Assembly: GCF_004116335.1 (NCBI RefSeq)
Contig: NZ_PDKN01000001.1
Location: 310,001 to 374,000, forward strand
DNA length: 64,000 nucleotides
DNA from: Candidatus Marinarcus aquaticus
Lineage (GTDB): Bacteria > Campylobacterota > Campylobacteria > Campylobacterales > Arcobacteraceae
Direction: 5' to 3'
The translations under genes and the position numbers were made by a program. The notes beneath the pieces are model-generated. The model saw only the letters and a list, made by a program, of their open reading frames with translations, did not search any database and was not told where the DNA came from. Positions 27,482 to 35,830 of this stretch are shown here, in pieces; position 1 is the first letter of the stretch, and the number at the start of each line of letters is the position of its first letter.

Positions 27482-29395
27482 ATGGCCAAACATCAATTTC
27501 AAACAGAAGTTGGACAACTTTTACACTTAATGACGCACTCGTTGTATTCAAACAAAGAGATTTTTATACGGGAACTTGTATCAAATGCAAGTGATGCGAT
27601 TGATAAACTGAACTATTTAAAACTGACCGACGACAAAATTAAAGCGGCACTTCCAGAAGATTGGAGTGGAGAGATCAACATCGCTTTTGATGAAGCAGAC
27701 AACTCTATTACCATCCGAGATAACGGTATTGGTATGAACGAAGAGGATTTAATCGCTTCGATTGGTACCATTGCAAAATCAGGAACAAAATCATTTATTG
27801 ATAACTTAACAGGAGATGCAAAAAAAGACTCAAACCTTATTGGACAGTTTGGGGTTGGGTTTTACTCTGTATTTATGGTTGCAAGCAATGTGGATGTGAT
27901 TTCAAAAAAAGCAGGCGAAGAGACTGCATACAAATGGTCAAGTACTGGAACAGGTGAGTTTGACTTGGGACCTTGTACAAAAGAGGATATTGGTACGATT
28001 ATCTATATCAAACTCAAAGATGAAGAGGGAAGTGAGTTTGTCAGCAAACACCGAATTAAAAACATCATCGCTAAATACTCAAACCACATTGCCTATCCAA
28101 TTTTCTTGAACTACAGTGAAGAAGTAACGGAAGAGTTAAGCGAAGAAGATAAAAAAGCAGGAAAAGAGCCTAAAAAAACAACGGAAAAACGACACGAGAA
28201 AATCAATGAAGCAACCGCTCTTTGGACTCAGCCAAAAGCGAAACTCAAAAAAGAGGAGTACAACGATTTTTATAAATCTATCTCTCATGATTCACAAGAC
28301 CCAATGCTTACAATCCATACAAAAGCTGAAGGGGTGAGTGAGTACACCACACTTTTCTATGTACCAAAAACGGCACCAATGGACATGTACCGAGCAGACT
28401 ATCAACCTGGAGTGAAACTCTATGTTAAAAGAGTATTTATAACCGATGATGAAAAAGAGTTACTTCCTACCTACTTAAGATTTGTACGAGGGATCATTGA
28501 CTCTGAAGATTTACCACTGAACGTTTCAAGAGAGATTTTACAAGAAAACAGAATCTTAGCCAACATTAAACAAAGCTCTGTGAAGAAAATCTTAGCTGAG
28601 ATTAAAAAGCTTTCTAAAGATGAAGAGAAGTACAAAGAGTTTATTGAGCAGTATAACCGACCATTAAAAGAGGGTGCTTACCAAGACTTTACAAACAAAG
28701 AGGCACTTTTAGAGCTGATTCGATTTAAATCATCTAAGACTGAATTGGGTGAAATGACCTCATTGGCAAAATATAAAGAGAATGCTGACAGTGAACAAAA
28801 AGCGATTTATTATATCATTGGTGAAAATGAAAAAGTACTTCGAAACTCACCACTTTTAGAAGCGTATAAGAAAAATGAGATTGAAGTTCTTATTTTAGAT
28901 GACAAAGAGATTGATGAAATCATCACGCCAATGTATGGGGCATACCAAGAGTGGGAGTTCAAAGACATCACTTCTTGTGAAGCGCCAAAAGTAGAGCAAA
29001 GTGAAGAAGAGAAAAAAGAGGTTGAAGAGAAGTTTGAATCAATCACCACTAAAATCAAAGATATTTTAGGTGAAGCGGTAAGTGATGTACGAATTACAAA
29101 CCGACTCTCTGAATCTCCATCTTGTGTGGTGAAAGATGCAGGCGATGCACAAATGGCTCAAATGATGCAAATGATGAGAGCAATGGGACAAAGCATGCCA
29201 GAATCTGCACCAATTTTAGAAATCAACCCTGAACATGATATTGTGAAGAAACTCAATGGTTGTGCAGATGATGCGATGATTGATGATGTTTCGTGGGTGT
29301 TGTTAGACCAAGCGAAGCTTTCTGAAGGGATGGAAATCACTGACGCAGTGTCGTTTGCACAACGTCTTACTCGTATCACTAGCAAGGCATTGTAA
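27482..29395 (+). CDS. htpG: Molecular chaperone HtpG (Hsp90)
   Basis: 637 residues. The N-terminal GHKL ATPase has ELVSNASDAIDKL, DNGIGM and GQFGVGFYS. The middle domain has the catalytic-arginine region PLNVSREILQENRIL, and a dimerisation domain follows. The ribosome binding site is TAGGAGA before the ATG. Full length and intact. An ATP-driven chaperone for stress-damaged or maturing proteins. Confidence 0.97.
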   Translation: MAKHQFQTEVGQLLHLMTHSLYSNKEIFIRELVSNASDAIDKLNYLKLTDDKIKAALPEDWSGEINIAFDEADNSITIRDNGIGMNEEDLIASIGTIAKSGTKSFIDNLTGDAKKDSNLIGQFGVGFYSVFMVASNVDVISKKAGEETAYKWSSTGTGEFDLGPCTKEDIGTIIYIKLKDEEGSEFVSKHRIKNIIAKYSNHIAYPIFLNYSEEVTEELSEEDKKAGKEPKKTTEKRHEKINEATALWTQPKAKLKKEEYNDFYKSISHDSQDPMLTIHTKAEGVSEYTTLFYVPKTAPMDMYRADYQPGVKLYVKRVFITDDEKELLPTYLRFVRGIIDSEDLPLNVSREILQENRILANIKQSSVKKILAEIKKLSKDEEKYKEFIEQYNRPLKEGAYQDFTNKEALLELIRFKSSKTELGEMTSLAKYKENADSEQKAIYYIIGENEKVLRNSPLLEAYKKNEIEVLILDDKEIDEIITPMYGAYQEWEFKDITSCEAPKVEQSEEEKKEVEEKFESITTKIKDILGEAVSDVRITNRLSESPSCVVKDAGDAQMAQMMQMMRAMGQSMPESAPILEINPEHDIVKKLNGCADDAMIDDVSWVLLDQAKLSEGMEITDAVSFAQRLTRITSKAL

Positions 29396-29424
29396 AAGTA
29401 TTATTTACATAAACCTTCTTCGTT

Positions 29425-29470
29425 GAAAGGAAAATTTACTCAGTCATTTACGACGAGTAAACTCCTTTCA
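29425..29470. repeat. Imperfect inverted repeat between htpG and the AT-rich gene
   Basis: GAAAGGA...TTTACTC on the left is nearly complementary to GAGTAAACTCCTTTC on the right, around a 14-base centre. It could be the htpG terminator or a boundary of the inserted AT-rich gene. There is no T run. Confidence 0.3.
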
Positions 29471-29578
29471 TAAATTTCCCTTCCGCCTTGAATCTTCATA
29501 TAACTAATACTTTTTCTAACTTATAATCTTTTAGAAATTTTTTAATAAAATTTGATATAGTCATACAAAAGGAAAAAT

Positions 29579-30283
29579 ATGGAAACTAATAGGTTTATTG
29601 ATAGATATTTTGAAAGTGAAGCAATTTTATTAAAAGTTGAATATTCAGAGAAAAAAAATTTAACTACTTTTATGACATATTTAGAAAACTTACATTCTGT
29701 TGGGGATAAGTTAAGAGATAAATTTAATTGTAAAATTAATCATATACCAGAATTTGTTATTTTAAAGATAATAAGAAATTATTTTCATCATATAGAGGAT
29801 ATTGAAGAATATTCAATGTTTGTAGAGTTTGAAGAGTGGGGAATTTATCAAAGTGGTATACATTTAATAATTTCTATGAAGGATTTTGCTAAATCTATAA
29901 AAAATTTTATTGACAATAATGGTAGTAAAAAATATGTTCAAAAACAAATAGAATTAATCTGTGAATTTATTGAAAATGATATTATTGATAAAGTTGATGA
30001 ACTTACAAATTTACCAAAAATTTCAATAGATGGTAAAGTATATGAGCTTGGTATTGATATATTTAAATATGTTTATAATATATCAAATATTATTGCTGAT
30101 AAATGTAGAGAAATTGAAGATTTGAAAAACAAGGATTGTATTATAAACCTTGATAAAACATATACTAGTTATTATAATATACCTAAAAGAGATTTTGTAT
30201 GTATACCAGAAAATATTCCACTAATGACAACAGAGGGGATTATTTTTCCAAAAGATGAAAAGAGTATTAGATTAGTTGATTAG
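29579..30283 (+). CDS. AT-rich orphan gene with a HEPN-like RNxxxH motif
   Basis: 234 residues, mostly predicted helical, no signal peptide. R66-N67-Y-F-H-H71 fits the Rx4-6H/RNxxxH motif of HEPN ribonuclease domains, placed in a helical stretch (VILKIIRNYFHHIEDIEEY). Two 60-base lines inside the gene contain 11-12 G/C (about 20%), against 21 in a line of htpG, so it looks recently acquired. No antitoxin or nucleotidyltransferase partner lies beside it. The function is not recognised, and the HEPN link rests on a single motif. Confidence 0.55.
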   Translation: METNRFIDRYFESEAILLKVEYSEKKNLTTFMTYLENLHSVGDKLRDKFNCKINHIPEFVILKIIRNYFHHIEDIEEYSMFVEFEEWGIYQSGIHLIISMKDFAKSIKNFIDNNGSKKYVQKQIELICEFIENDIIDKVDELTNLPKISIDGKVYELGIDIFKYVYNISNIIADKCREIEDLKNKDCIINLDKTYTSYYNIPKRDFVCIPENIPLMTTEGIIFPKDEKSIRLVD

Positions 30284-30309
30284 AAATCAAAAGAAGTCTA
30301 TAATTTAGA

Positions 30310-30391
30310 TGGATATAATATCTGAAATGAAAATTTTTATTCAGAAAAAGAAAGTCAAGCGATAAGCGGTAACTTTTCAAGATATTATCCA
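30310..30391. repeat. Imperfect inverted repeat after the AT-rich gene
   Basis: ATGGATATAATATCT near 30310-30324 is nearly complementary to AGATATTATCCAT near 30379-30391. It lies in the gap between the AT-rich gene and aat. It may be a hairpin or a relic of the insertion event. Confidence 0.3.
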
Positions 30392-30419
30392 TATAACTCA
30401 ACCTTTCAAAATATTTCGA

Positions 30420-30432
30420 TACTATTTCACCA
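30420..30432 (+). promoter_or_regulatory. -10 element consistent with a leaderless aat transcript
   Basis: TACTAT at 30420-30425 is followed by six bases and then the aat ATG at 30432. This is the same spacing as TATAAT to the ATG of the gene at 799. No ribosome binding site is visible. Confidence 0.35.
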
Positions 30433-31100
30433 TGGAACTACTTGACCCTGAACATAAAATATACTTACTCAATAACGATAATTTTGATTTCCCTACTTTA
30501 GAGATGATGAACGATGACTTGGTTGCTATTGGTGGTGATTTTCATCCTCAAAGAGTTATCAATGCCTATGAAAATGGAATCTTCCCTTGGTTTATAGATG
30601 ACTACAACTACATTCATTGGTTCTGTCCTAAAAAACGTATGGTCTTATATCCTGAGCAAATGAAAGTTTCCAAGAGCTTACAAAGGGTTATCAACAATAA
30701 AGGCTACGTTGTAAAGTCTAATGAACGCTTTGAAGAGGTGATTCGTTCTTGTGCTAACATCAAAAGAAAACATGAAGCTGAAACGTGGATAAGTGAAGAG
30801 TTTATTATTGCCTACACACAACTCTTTGAATTAGGCTTTGCATTTTCCATTGAGTGTTATTTGGAAGATGAATTAGTTGGTGGATTATACGGATTGCTTA
30901 TAGGCAATGTTTTTTGTGGTGAGAGCATGTTTGCCAAAGAGCGAGACGCTTCCAAAGTGGCTTTATACTATTTGTGTCAACAAGCCAAACAAAATGGCAT
31001 CAAACTCATTGATTGCCAAGTCTATAATGAACATTTAGCTTCACTTGGAGCCAAAGAGATTCCAAGAGAAGACTATATTAAATTGTTAAAGCAGTTGTAG
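30432..31100 (+). CDS. aat: Leucyl/phenylalanyl-tRNA-protein transferase
   Basis: 222 residues. Adds Leu or Phe to N-terminal Arg/Lys of proteins, marking them for ClpAP (N-degron pathway). Hallmarks: DLVAIGGDFHPQRVINAYENGIFPWF, WFCPKKRMVL, ETWISEEFI and GGLYGLLIGNVFCGESMF. Normal length for the family. It lacks a Shine-Dalgarno and may be leaderless. Convergent with the gene at 31106. Confidence 0.95.
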   Translation: MELLDPEHKIYLLNNDNFDFPTLEMMNDDLVAIGGDFHPQRVINAYENGIFPWFIDDYNYIHWFCPKKRMVLYPEQMKVSKSLQRVINNKGYVVKSNERFEEVIRSCANIKRKHEAETWISEEFIIAYTQLFELGFAFSIECYLEDELVGGLYGLLIGNVFCGESMFAKERDASKVALYYLCQQAKQNGIKLIDCQVYNEHLASLGAKEIPREDYIKLLKQL

Positions 31101-31105
31101 TTTTA

Positions 31106-31576
31106 TTAAACTCTGTTTGCTTCCATTTGTAAAATCTCTTGACTGATTGAGTTCGCCAACTCATCAGTAACAATCTCATTCCATTTGTGCATTTGAGTAA
31201 TGAGGTTTGATTTTACGACGTCTTTCATCCCTTGATTGAAGAACTCGTTGTCATTGATTTGATTGATGATGGGTTCCACTTGAATTTTCCCCGATTTTAC
31301 GCTGTCCATGTTTTCATTAACAAAGTGTTGCACGGCATCCATTGAAGCTTGTTTTAAAAGCTCCATTTCATAAATACGTTTTAAATCAGGCATGTCTTTT
31401 ATCTCTTTGAGCATTTGATAAATCGAAGCCAAGGCAGATTTTATATCGACTTGGGCATTGACATCCAGTTGGGTATCACTGATCATTTTCCCCAAACTGA
31501 TTTGGTAGTACGTTTCATATTTCGCCAGGTTATTAACAATATTATGCCGCGAGAATTCTTCTTTGAGGATCTTCAT
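31106..31576 (-). CDS. Helical protein of unknown function
   Basis: 156 residues, predicted all-alpha, no signal peptide or membrane helix. It is rich in Gln, Asn and Met and has no cysteines. No family recognised. Its stop lies 5 bases from the aat stop, tail to tail. Confidence 0.6.
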   Translation of the reverse strand: MKILKEEFSRHNIVNNLAKYETYYQISLGKMISDTQLDVNAQVDIKSALASIYQMLKEIKDMPDLKRIYEMELLKQASMDAVQHFVNENMDSVKSGKIQVEPIINQINDNEFFNQGMKDVVKSNLITQMHKWNEIVTDELANSISQEILQMEANRV

Positions 31577-31693
31577 GTTTTTTTCCTTTTGTCTTAAAAA
31601 AGTGTTACCTATATTTTATTACATAATGCAATAGTTTTATCTTATATGAAAGATTTTTTAGTACAATACCCAAAAATTTTTAGGAGAAGCGCG

Positions 31694-31804
31694 TTGATTT
31701 TTGAAATTAACATAGCAATACTTGCCCTTTTTACGGTAGGTTTTCTATATTTAGTAAAAAAAGAAAAAGATGTGAAAAAAGGTAAAATTCCTTTTAAAAA
31801 ATAG
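31694..31804 (+). CDS. 36-residue single-pass membrane microprotein (TTG start)
   Basis: A TTG-initiated frame with TAGGAGAAG upstream encodes one hydrophobic helix (IAILALFTVGFLYLV, about residues 7-21) followed by a strongly basic tail (KKEKDVKKGKIPFKK). This is a positive-inside anchor layout. It ends 33 bases before the lipoprotein gene and could be cotranscribed with it. No known family recognised. Confidence 0.45.
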   Translation: MIFEINIAILALFTVGFLYLVKKEKDVKKGKIPFKK

Positions 31805-31837
31805 CTATAATAGGGTAAAAGACTCAAAGGATTTATC

Positions 31838-32440
31838 ATGAGAACTCTTTTATTAACGTTTTTACTGTTTTTTTTCACTGCCTGTACGGCACAATCATAC
31901 AATTATCACAGTCAAACTCAAACCCTGCATTTTAAAACAGACACACAAAGCACTTATAACATCGCTTTAGAACACCCAAAACGAGTCTATACACATGATG
32001 TATGCACCAATTTTTCATACACTTTAGAGGATAACACAAAAAACTATGGAGCACTTTTCTTAGAGCACATCAGTTTAGACAATGACTGCAAGTACAACGG
32101 CCTTGCCATGGGTTTTTTTACTTATGAGTTTCAAAGCCATCTGAAGTTAAAAAGTTTTAAAAAAGTGGAGAGTCAAAGTTTTGCCAACTATGAGTTTACG
32201 ACGTATGAAGTCAATGGTTCAAGTTATGTCAGTTTCATACATCAATATCAAGCATTAAGTGATACGTTTATCATAGATTATAAAGGGCAACTCTCTTTAG
32301 AACTCATTCAACAGTTTGATAAAAACTATGTTTCAAACTACATTAACAAAACACGTTTTAATCAAGCGTATAACCAAAGTCTGGTGCGATTGAATATTTT
32401 TAAGAATTTCTTTAATAAAGAGAGCGAAATGTTTCAATAA
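31838..32440 (+). CDS. Lipoprotein, paralogue of the protein at 33479
   Basis: 200 residues. The signal peptide ends in FFTAC (lipobox Cys16), so it is an exported lipid-anchored protein. The mature part shares EHISLD, a TTYEV segment, DTFIIDYKGQLSLELI and NYVSNY with EHIRLD, ATYKI, NTFIVDTKGELFFALV and SYVYPY of the cytosolic-looking protein at 33479. The function is unknown. It is followed by a strong shared terminator. Confidence 0.7.
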   Translation: MRTLLLTFLLFFFTACTAQSYNYHSQTQTLHFKTDTQSTYNIALEHPKRVYTHDVCTNFSYTLEDNTKNYGALFLEHISLDNDCKYNGLAMGFFTYEFQSHLKLKSFKKVESQSFANYEFTTYEVNGSSYVSFIHQYQALSDTFIIDYKGQLSLELIQQFDKNYVSNYINKTRFNQAYNQSLVRLNIFKNFFNKESEMFQ

Positions 32441-32466
32441 GTAAAGAGAAAAACTCTTTACTTATT
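32436..32466. terminator. Bidirectional terminator between the lipoprotein and usp genes
   Basis: AATAAGTAAAGAG (32436-32448) and CTCTTTACTTATT (32454-32466) form a perfect 13-bp stem with an AAAAA loop. The lipoprotein TAA (32438-32440) is inside the left arm, and the usp stop begins one base after the right arm. Confidence 0.75.
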
Positions 32467-33321
32467 TTAAGCGATGTGGAAGAAAACGTCACTTTCAAGT
32501 GTTTCCAGTAAATAAACAGAAACAGAGCCATTAAGTACCGATGAGACACCACCAATACCCTGTGAGCTTAAAATCACTAACTTGGCATTCTCTTTTTTAG
32601 AGATTTCAAGTAACACGTCATTGATATTATAAAATGATTCCAGCAGTTCATATGCCTCAATGTCTACCTCATTTCTAAACGTTTCAAAAACTTTTTGTGC
32701 TTGTTCTTTGACCTGTTTTCGTGCTGTCTCTTTATCGTGATTGGCATTGTAAAACGTGATTGCAAAATCGGTCAGTTGTTTATACGCATGCACCAATTTA
32801 ATCTTTGCAAAATCAAAGAAAGCTTTTGAAAACTGCATTGTTTTTCTCGATGTATCGGTTAAGTCAGTAAAACCTAAAATCTGTTCATACGGTTTATCAC
32901 AAAAGTTTTTTATAAACAGTATAGGACAAACACTTTTTTTAGCAACTTTATATGCCGTTGAACCCAATTGTTTATCTGTGAAATCATCTTTTGAGTTCGC
33001 CCCTAAAACAATCAAGCATGCGTTGATGTTTGATGCCATTTCAAGAATTGTTTCTGCGGTGTTGCCTTCTTTAATTTCAATTGAATATTCAAGTTCACTT
33101 GCATTTGCCTCCTCTAACATCGAAGCGAGTCTGTGATAAATTGATTGTGTTATATTCTCTTTTTGCATTTGTGGAAAAAAATTTTCAAACATGGACTGAT
33201 TGACCACATGAAGCAGTGTCAATTTATATTTTTTGATTTTTGATAATTGAACAGCACGCTTAAGTACGTCAATACTGGTTTGTGAAGCATCTAAAGCTAC
33301 GAGTATATTTTCATTATTCAT
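32467..33321 (-). CDS. Universal stress protein with two tandem Usp domains
   Basis: 284 residues: two Usp folds in one chain (about 1-140 and 145-284). The first has NILVALDASQTSIDVLKRAV and the ATP-binding-like LIVLGANSKDDF...GSTAYKVAKKSVCPILFIK. The second has LVILSSQGIGGVSSVLNGSVSVYLLE. The start is the ATG at 33319-33321 because GGAG lies 6 bases upstream; an in-frame extension upstream lacks a ribosome binding site. It sits between two paralogous genes of unknown function. Confidence 0.88.
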   Translation of the reverse strand: MNNENILVALDASQTSIDVLKRAVQLSKIKKYKLTLLHVVNQSMFENFFPQMQKENITQSIYHRLASMLEEANASELEYSIEIKEGNTAETILEMASNINACLIVLGANSKDDFTDKQLGSTAYKVAKKSVCPILFIKNFCDKPYEQILGFTDLTDTSRKTMQFSKAFFDFAKIKLVHAYKQLTDFAITFYNANHDKETARKQVKEQAQKVFETFRNEVDIEAYELLESFYNINDVLLEISKKENAKLVILSSQGIGGVSSVLNGSVSVYLLETLESDVFFHIA

Positions 33322-33478
33322 AGAAAACTCCAATTTGTTTTTTTTGTTACATTTATAACACATTGATTATACCCAATAATTTTGAAAACGTTATAAAGCC
33401 AATTACTCTTAATCTTAAAGCAAAATAGATATAATGCACTTTATATTACTCTTAATGATATTACGTAGGATGAAGTGC

Positions 33479-34045
33479 ATGAATTTTTTTAAAAAACTGC
33501 TTAAAAAACTGGCTAAAGCCTCTTTGCCTATTTTTAACTTTGATCAAAATGAACTCAAATTTCAAATAGACTCAAATGACATGTTCAGTTACCCTTTAGA
33601 GAATTTTGACTTTAAAACACGGCACGATCCATACGCTTTAGATGCCTATACGATTAAAAACAGAGACATCTTTATAGAACACATTCGTTTGGATACAGAC
33701 TCAATTTGGAATGGCGAGCCTTACGGCACGTTTAAAAGCTTTTTCAGAAGTAAAATCCATGCACAATCCATGGATTTAATCAAAGAGTTCATTATTGATA
33801 ACTACACTTTTGCAACGTATAAAATCGATGATGACTTTATTGTTCATCTTATTTATATCTATGATTTTAATAAAAACACGTTTATTGTAGATACCAAAGG
33901 GGAGCTCTTTTTTGCCTTGGTCAATGAGCTTGATCACAGTTATGTTTATCCGTATGAAAATGAGAAAAAAATAAATATTTTTTTTGATATCAGCATGTCC
34001 AAAGAGAATGCATTTCGTTCTTTCTTTGGACACTCAATGGGATAA
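33479..34045 (+). CDS. Cytosolic or amphipathic paralogue of the lipoprotein at 31838
   Basis: 188 residues from the ATG at 33479, with AGGA 8 bases upstream. The N terminus (NFFKKLLKKLAKASLPIF) is a basic amphipathic helix and not a lipoprotein signal. From about residue 25 it aligns with the lipoprotein through EHIRLD, NG.PYGTF, the TFATYKI segment, NTFIVDTKGEL and SYVYPY. It ends directly against the stop of the convergent DUF4197 gene. Function unknown. Confidence 0.65.
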   Translation: MNFFKKLLKKLAKASLPIFNFDQNELKFQIDSNDMFSYPLENFDFKTRHDPYALDAYTIKNRDIFIEHIRLDTDSIWNGEPYGTFKSFFRSKIHAQSMDLIKEFIIDNYTFATYKIDDDFIVHLIYIYDFNKNTFIVDTKGELFFALVNELDHSYVYPYENEKKINIFFDISMSKENAFRSFFGHSMG

Positions 34046-34843
34046 CTACTTCCCAAACACCTCTTTGAGTAATTCTGTGGTTCTTTTTTGAGGGTTGGTG
34101 CGAATGGCACTCTCTTCTTTTGCAATGTAGCTGAACAGTCCCTCTATTGTTTTAGCGGTAATGTATTCTTCTAAACTCTCTTGAGAATTTCCAGGCAAAT
34201 ATGAATCCACACCAAAGCTTTTTGCAAAACCTTGAATGCTTGAGTTTTTCACAAGCTCTTTTCCTTGAGTTTGATAGAAGTCATTAAACGCTTTATAGTA
34301 TGTGGCAACTTGACTGCTTTTCATGCTCTCTTGGACAATTGGAGCAATCGCTTTGGTCAGACTGCTTTGAGTCTTACTTTGAAAGTAATCTGTGGTTGCA
34401 GTGTTTGAACCATTTAATATTGTGGTGGCATCTTCAATGCTCATATTGGTAATGGCCGTTTTAAAAATATCTACCGTTTTTGGTACAGATTTACTTGCTG
34501 CACTGTTCATTGAGTGTATGAGTTCATCCGCATATTGACCGCCACCCGCTTTTCGAATCGTATTTTCGAGTGTTTGCAAGGCAGAAGGAAGAGGAATTTT
34601 AACAGAGCTGTTTAAAAAACCCTTCTCTTTAGATAATTGTGCGGTTGCACTGTTTACTCCTTGATCAAGTGCAGCTTTAAGTGCTTTAGAGACCATTGAA
34701 TCATCTTGCGTACTGTTTGAAGTTGTAGTGCTACTTTTTGAAGACCCCAGTGAGTCTATGACACCTTTTGCCATATCTTGCCAAGAAGCAAAAACTGCAG
34801 AGGCAAGAATCAATGTTGAAAGAAGAATTCTGTGTGCTTTCAT
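34046..34843 (-). CDS. DUF4197 family exported protein
   Basis: 265 residues. An N-terminal signal peptide (about 1-19, cleavage after VFA) is followed by a Ser/Thr-rich linker. The DUF4197 region has ALKAALDQGVNSATAQLSKEKGFLNSSVKIPLP, and the end is SAIRTNPQKRTTELLKEVFG. The family is widespread in Proteobacteria and periplasmic, with no known function. It is divergent from the 35180 gene, with a candidate small RNA in between. Confidence 0.88.
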   Translation of the reverse strand: MKAHRILLSTLILASAVFASWQDMAKGVIDSLGSSKSSTTTSNSTQDDSMVSKALKAALDQGVNSATAQLSKEKGFLNSSVKIPLPSALQTLENTIRKAGGGQYADELIHSMNSAASKSVPKTVDIFKTAITNMSIEDATTILNGSNTATTDYFQSKTQSSLTKAIAPIVQESMKSSQVATYYKAFNDFYQTQGKELVKNSSIQGFAKSFGVDSYLPGNSQESLEEYITAKTIEGLFSYIAKEESAIRTNPQKRTTELLKEVFGK

Positions 34844-34903
34844 GAGACACCTTTTTAATGAGTTAAGATAATAATACTATAAGTGATATAAAAAAATGAG
34901 CAT

Positions 34904-35033
34904 AAAAAAAAGCAACGTACAAGGAGAAGAAGAGGGGGAGATTTGTACGTTGCTTCTTTTTTAAAATGTATGATATAATTCAAATAAATCATAAACAGAA
35001 TATCTGTTTACTTCAGTAAGTTGTTACTTACAT
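34904..35033 (-). ncRNA. Candidate small RNA with a C/U-rich terminator loop (RepG-like design)
   Basis: A minus-strand transcript of about 130 bases is predicted. It would start near 35033 and contain three successive perfect hairpins: 6-bp (35016-35031, loop 4), 8-bp (34992-35010, loop 3) and a 13-bp terminator stem (arms 34943-34955 and 34910-34922). A U run from A34909 to A34904 follows. The 20-base terminator loop (34923-34942) reads AUCUCCCCCUCUUCUUCUCC in RNA. Both flanking protein genes start outward from this region, so the terminator belongs to neither. Helicobacter RepG uses a C/U-rich terminator loop to bind G-repeats; the resemblance is in design, not proven homology. Confidence 0.6.
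34910..34962. terminator. Perfect 13-bp terminator hairpin with a polypurine/polypyrimidine loop
   Basis: AAGCAACGTACAA (34910-34922) and TTGTACGTTGCTT (34943-34955) pair perfectly. There is an A run on the left (34904-34909) and a T run on the right (34957-34962), so it could terminate transcripts in either direction. On the minus strand it follows two other hairpins and a promoter-like sequence. Confidence 0.75.
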
Positions 35034-35039
35034 AATGAA

Positions 35040-35048
35040 AATATAACA
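35040..35048 (-). promoter_or_regulatory. Extended -10 promoter for the candidate small RNA
   Basis: The minus strand reads TGTTATATT (TGn plus TATATT), preceded by a T-rich stretch. This is the promoter style of Campylobacterota housekeeping sigma. The expected start is near 35033, just before the first hairpin. Confidence 0.5.
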
Positions 35049-35179
35049 AAACAGGACAAAAAAACTCCTAATTAAATTAACCTAATCGGATAATTTTAGT
35101 CCTATTTAAGTTTTAAGCAATATATTTTTAACAATATTTACGCTAAAATCCCTTAAATTCAATATTTTAGGAAAAATTT

Positions 35180-35830
35180 ATGAAAGAAATTAACATAAAA
35201 GATTTGCAAATAAATTTTGAAATTTCTCAAATTTTAGATTTTATAAATGAAAAAAAAGAGTTTGAAATAGATATTTTTGGAACCGTTTCAGAAAAAAACA
35301 GTACATCAAAAAAGAGACCCTTAGTTTTTCAAGGACAAATTGAATCCAACTCAATGTTCGATCTGCCTCAAATCATTGCCAATGGTTTTGGACAAAATTA
35401 TAAACCACAAGTCAATGCAAACAGTTGTACGTTGATCCCTGTTGGAGCATGGCAAACAATCATCGATTTGAATCAAAGCAGAATGAGTTATTTTGACCAT
35501 CAAACCGATGGTGTTGAAGTGTTTGAAGACAAAGTATTAGAAAACATAGGTTGGCATGCCATTCCTTTTAATATTAATTATCGTCAAATCAGTGTCTTTT
35601 TAGAAGCGAGTTGTGAAGGTACGTTTGTATTTTATGATAACGGCATGCACTTTAATGGTTTTGTGATTTTAGATGATATTGATGATGCCAAAGAGAAGAT
35701 GACAGCTTTTGTTGTTAATGAAATCAATAAAAAAATAGTCAATGGTGAAATTGATACAAATGATTTAGACGATGACCAAGAGGAGTCATTGGCATTTTTT
35801 AATATAAAAGGAGAGATGTGGAAGAGTTAA
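35180..35830 (+). CDS. Acidic protein of unknown function
   Basis: 216 residues, no signal peptide, a strongly acidic C terminus (DTNDLDDDQEE). The central region has the segments WQTIIDLNQSRMSYFDHQTDG and VFYDNGMHFNGFVILDDID. It overlaps the DedA gene by 13 bases, so it is translationally coupled to it; the AAAAGGAG serving DedA lies within its last codons. No family recognised. Confidence 0.65.
   Translation: MKEINIKDLQINFEISQILDFINEKKEFEIDIFGTVSEKNSTSKKRPLVFQGQIESNSMFDLPQIIANGFGQNYKPQVNANSCTLIPVGAWQTIIDLNQSRMSYFDHQTDGVEVFEDKVLENIGWHAIPFNINYRQISVFLEASCEGTFVFYDNGMHFNGFVILDDIDDAKEKMTAFVVNEINKKIVNGEIDTNDLDDDQEESLAFFNIKGEMWKS

Noticed and set aside
34910-34962. The 13-bp hairpin as an ordinary terminator of a flanking protein gene.
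   Set aside because: Both neighbouring genes are transcribed away from it, so it cannot end either of them.
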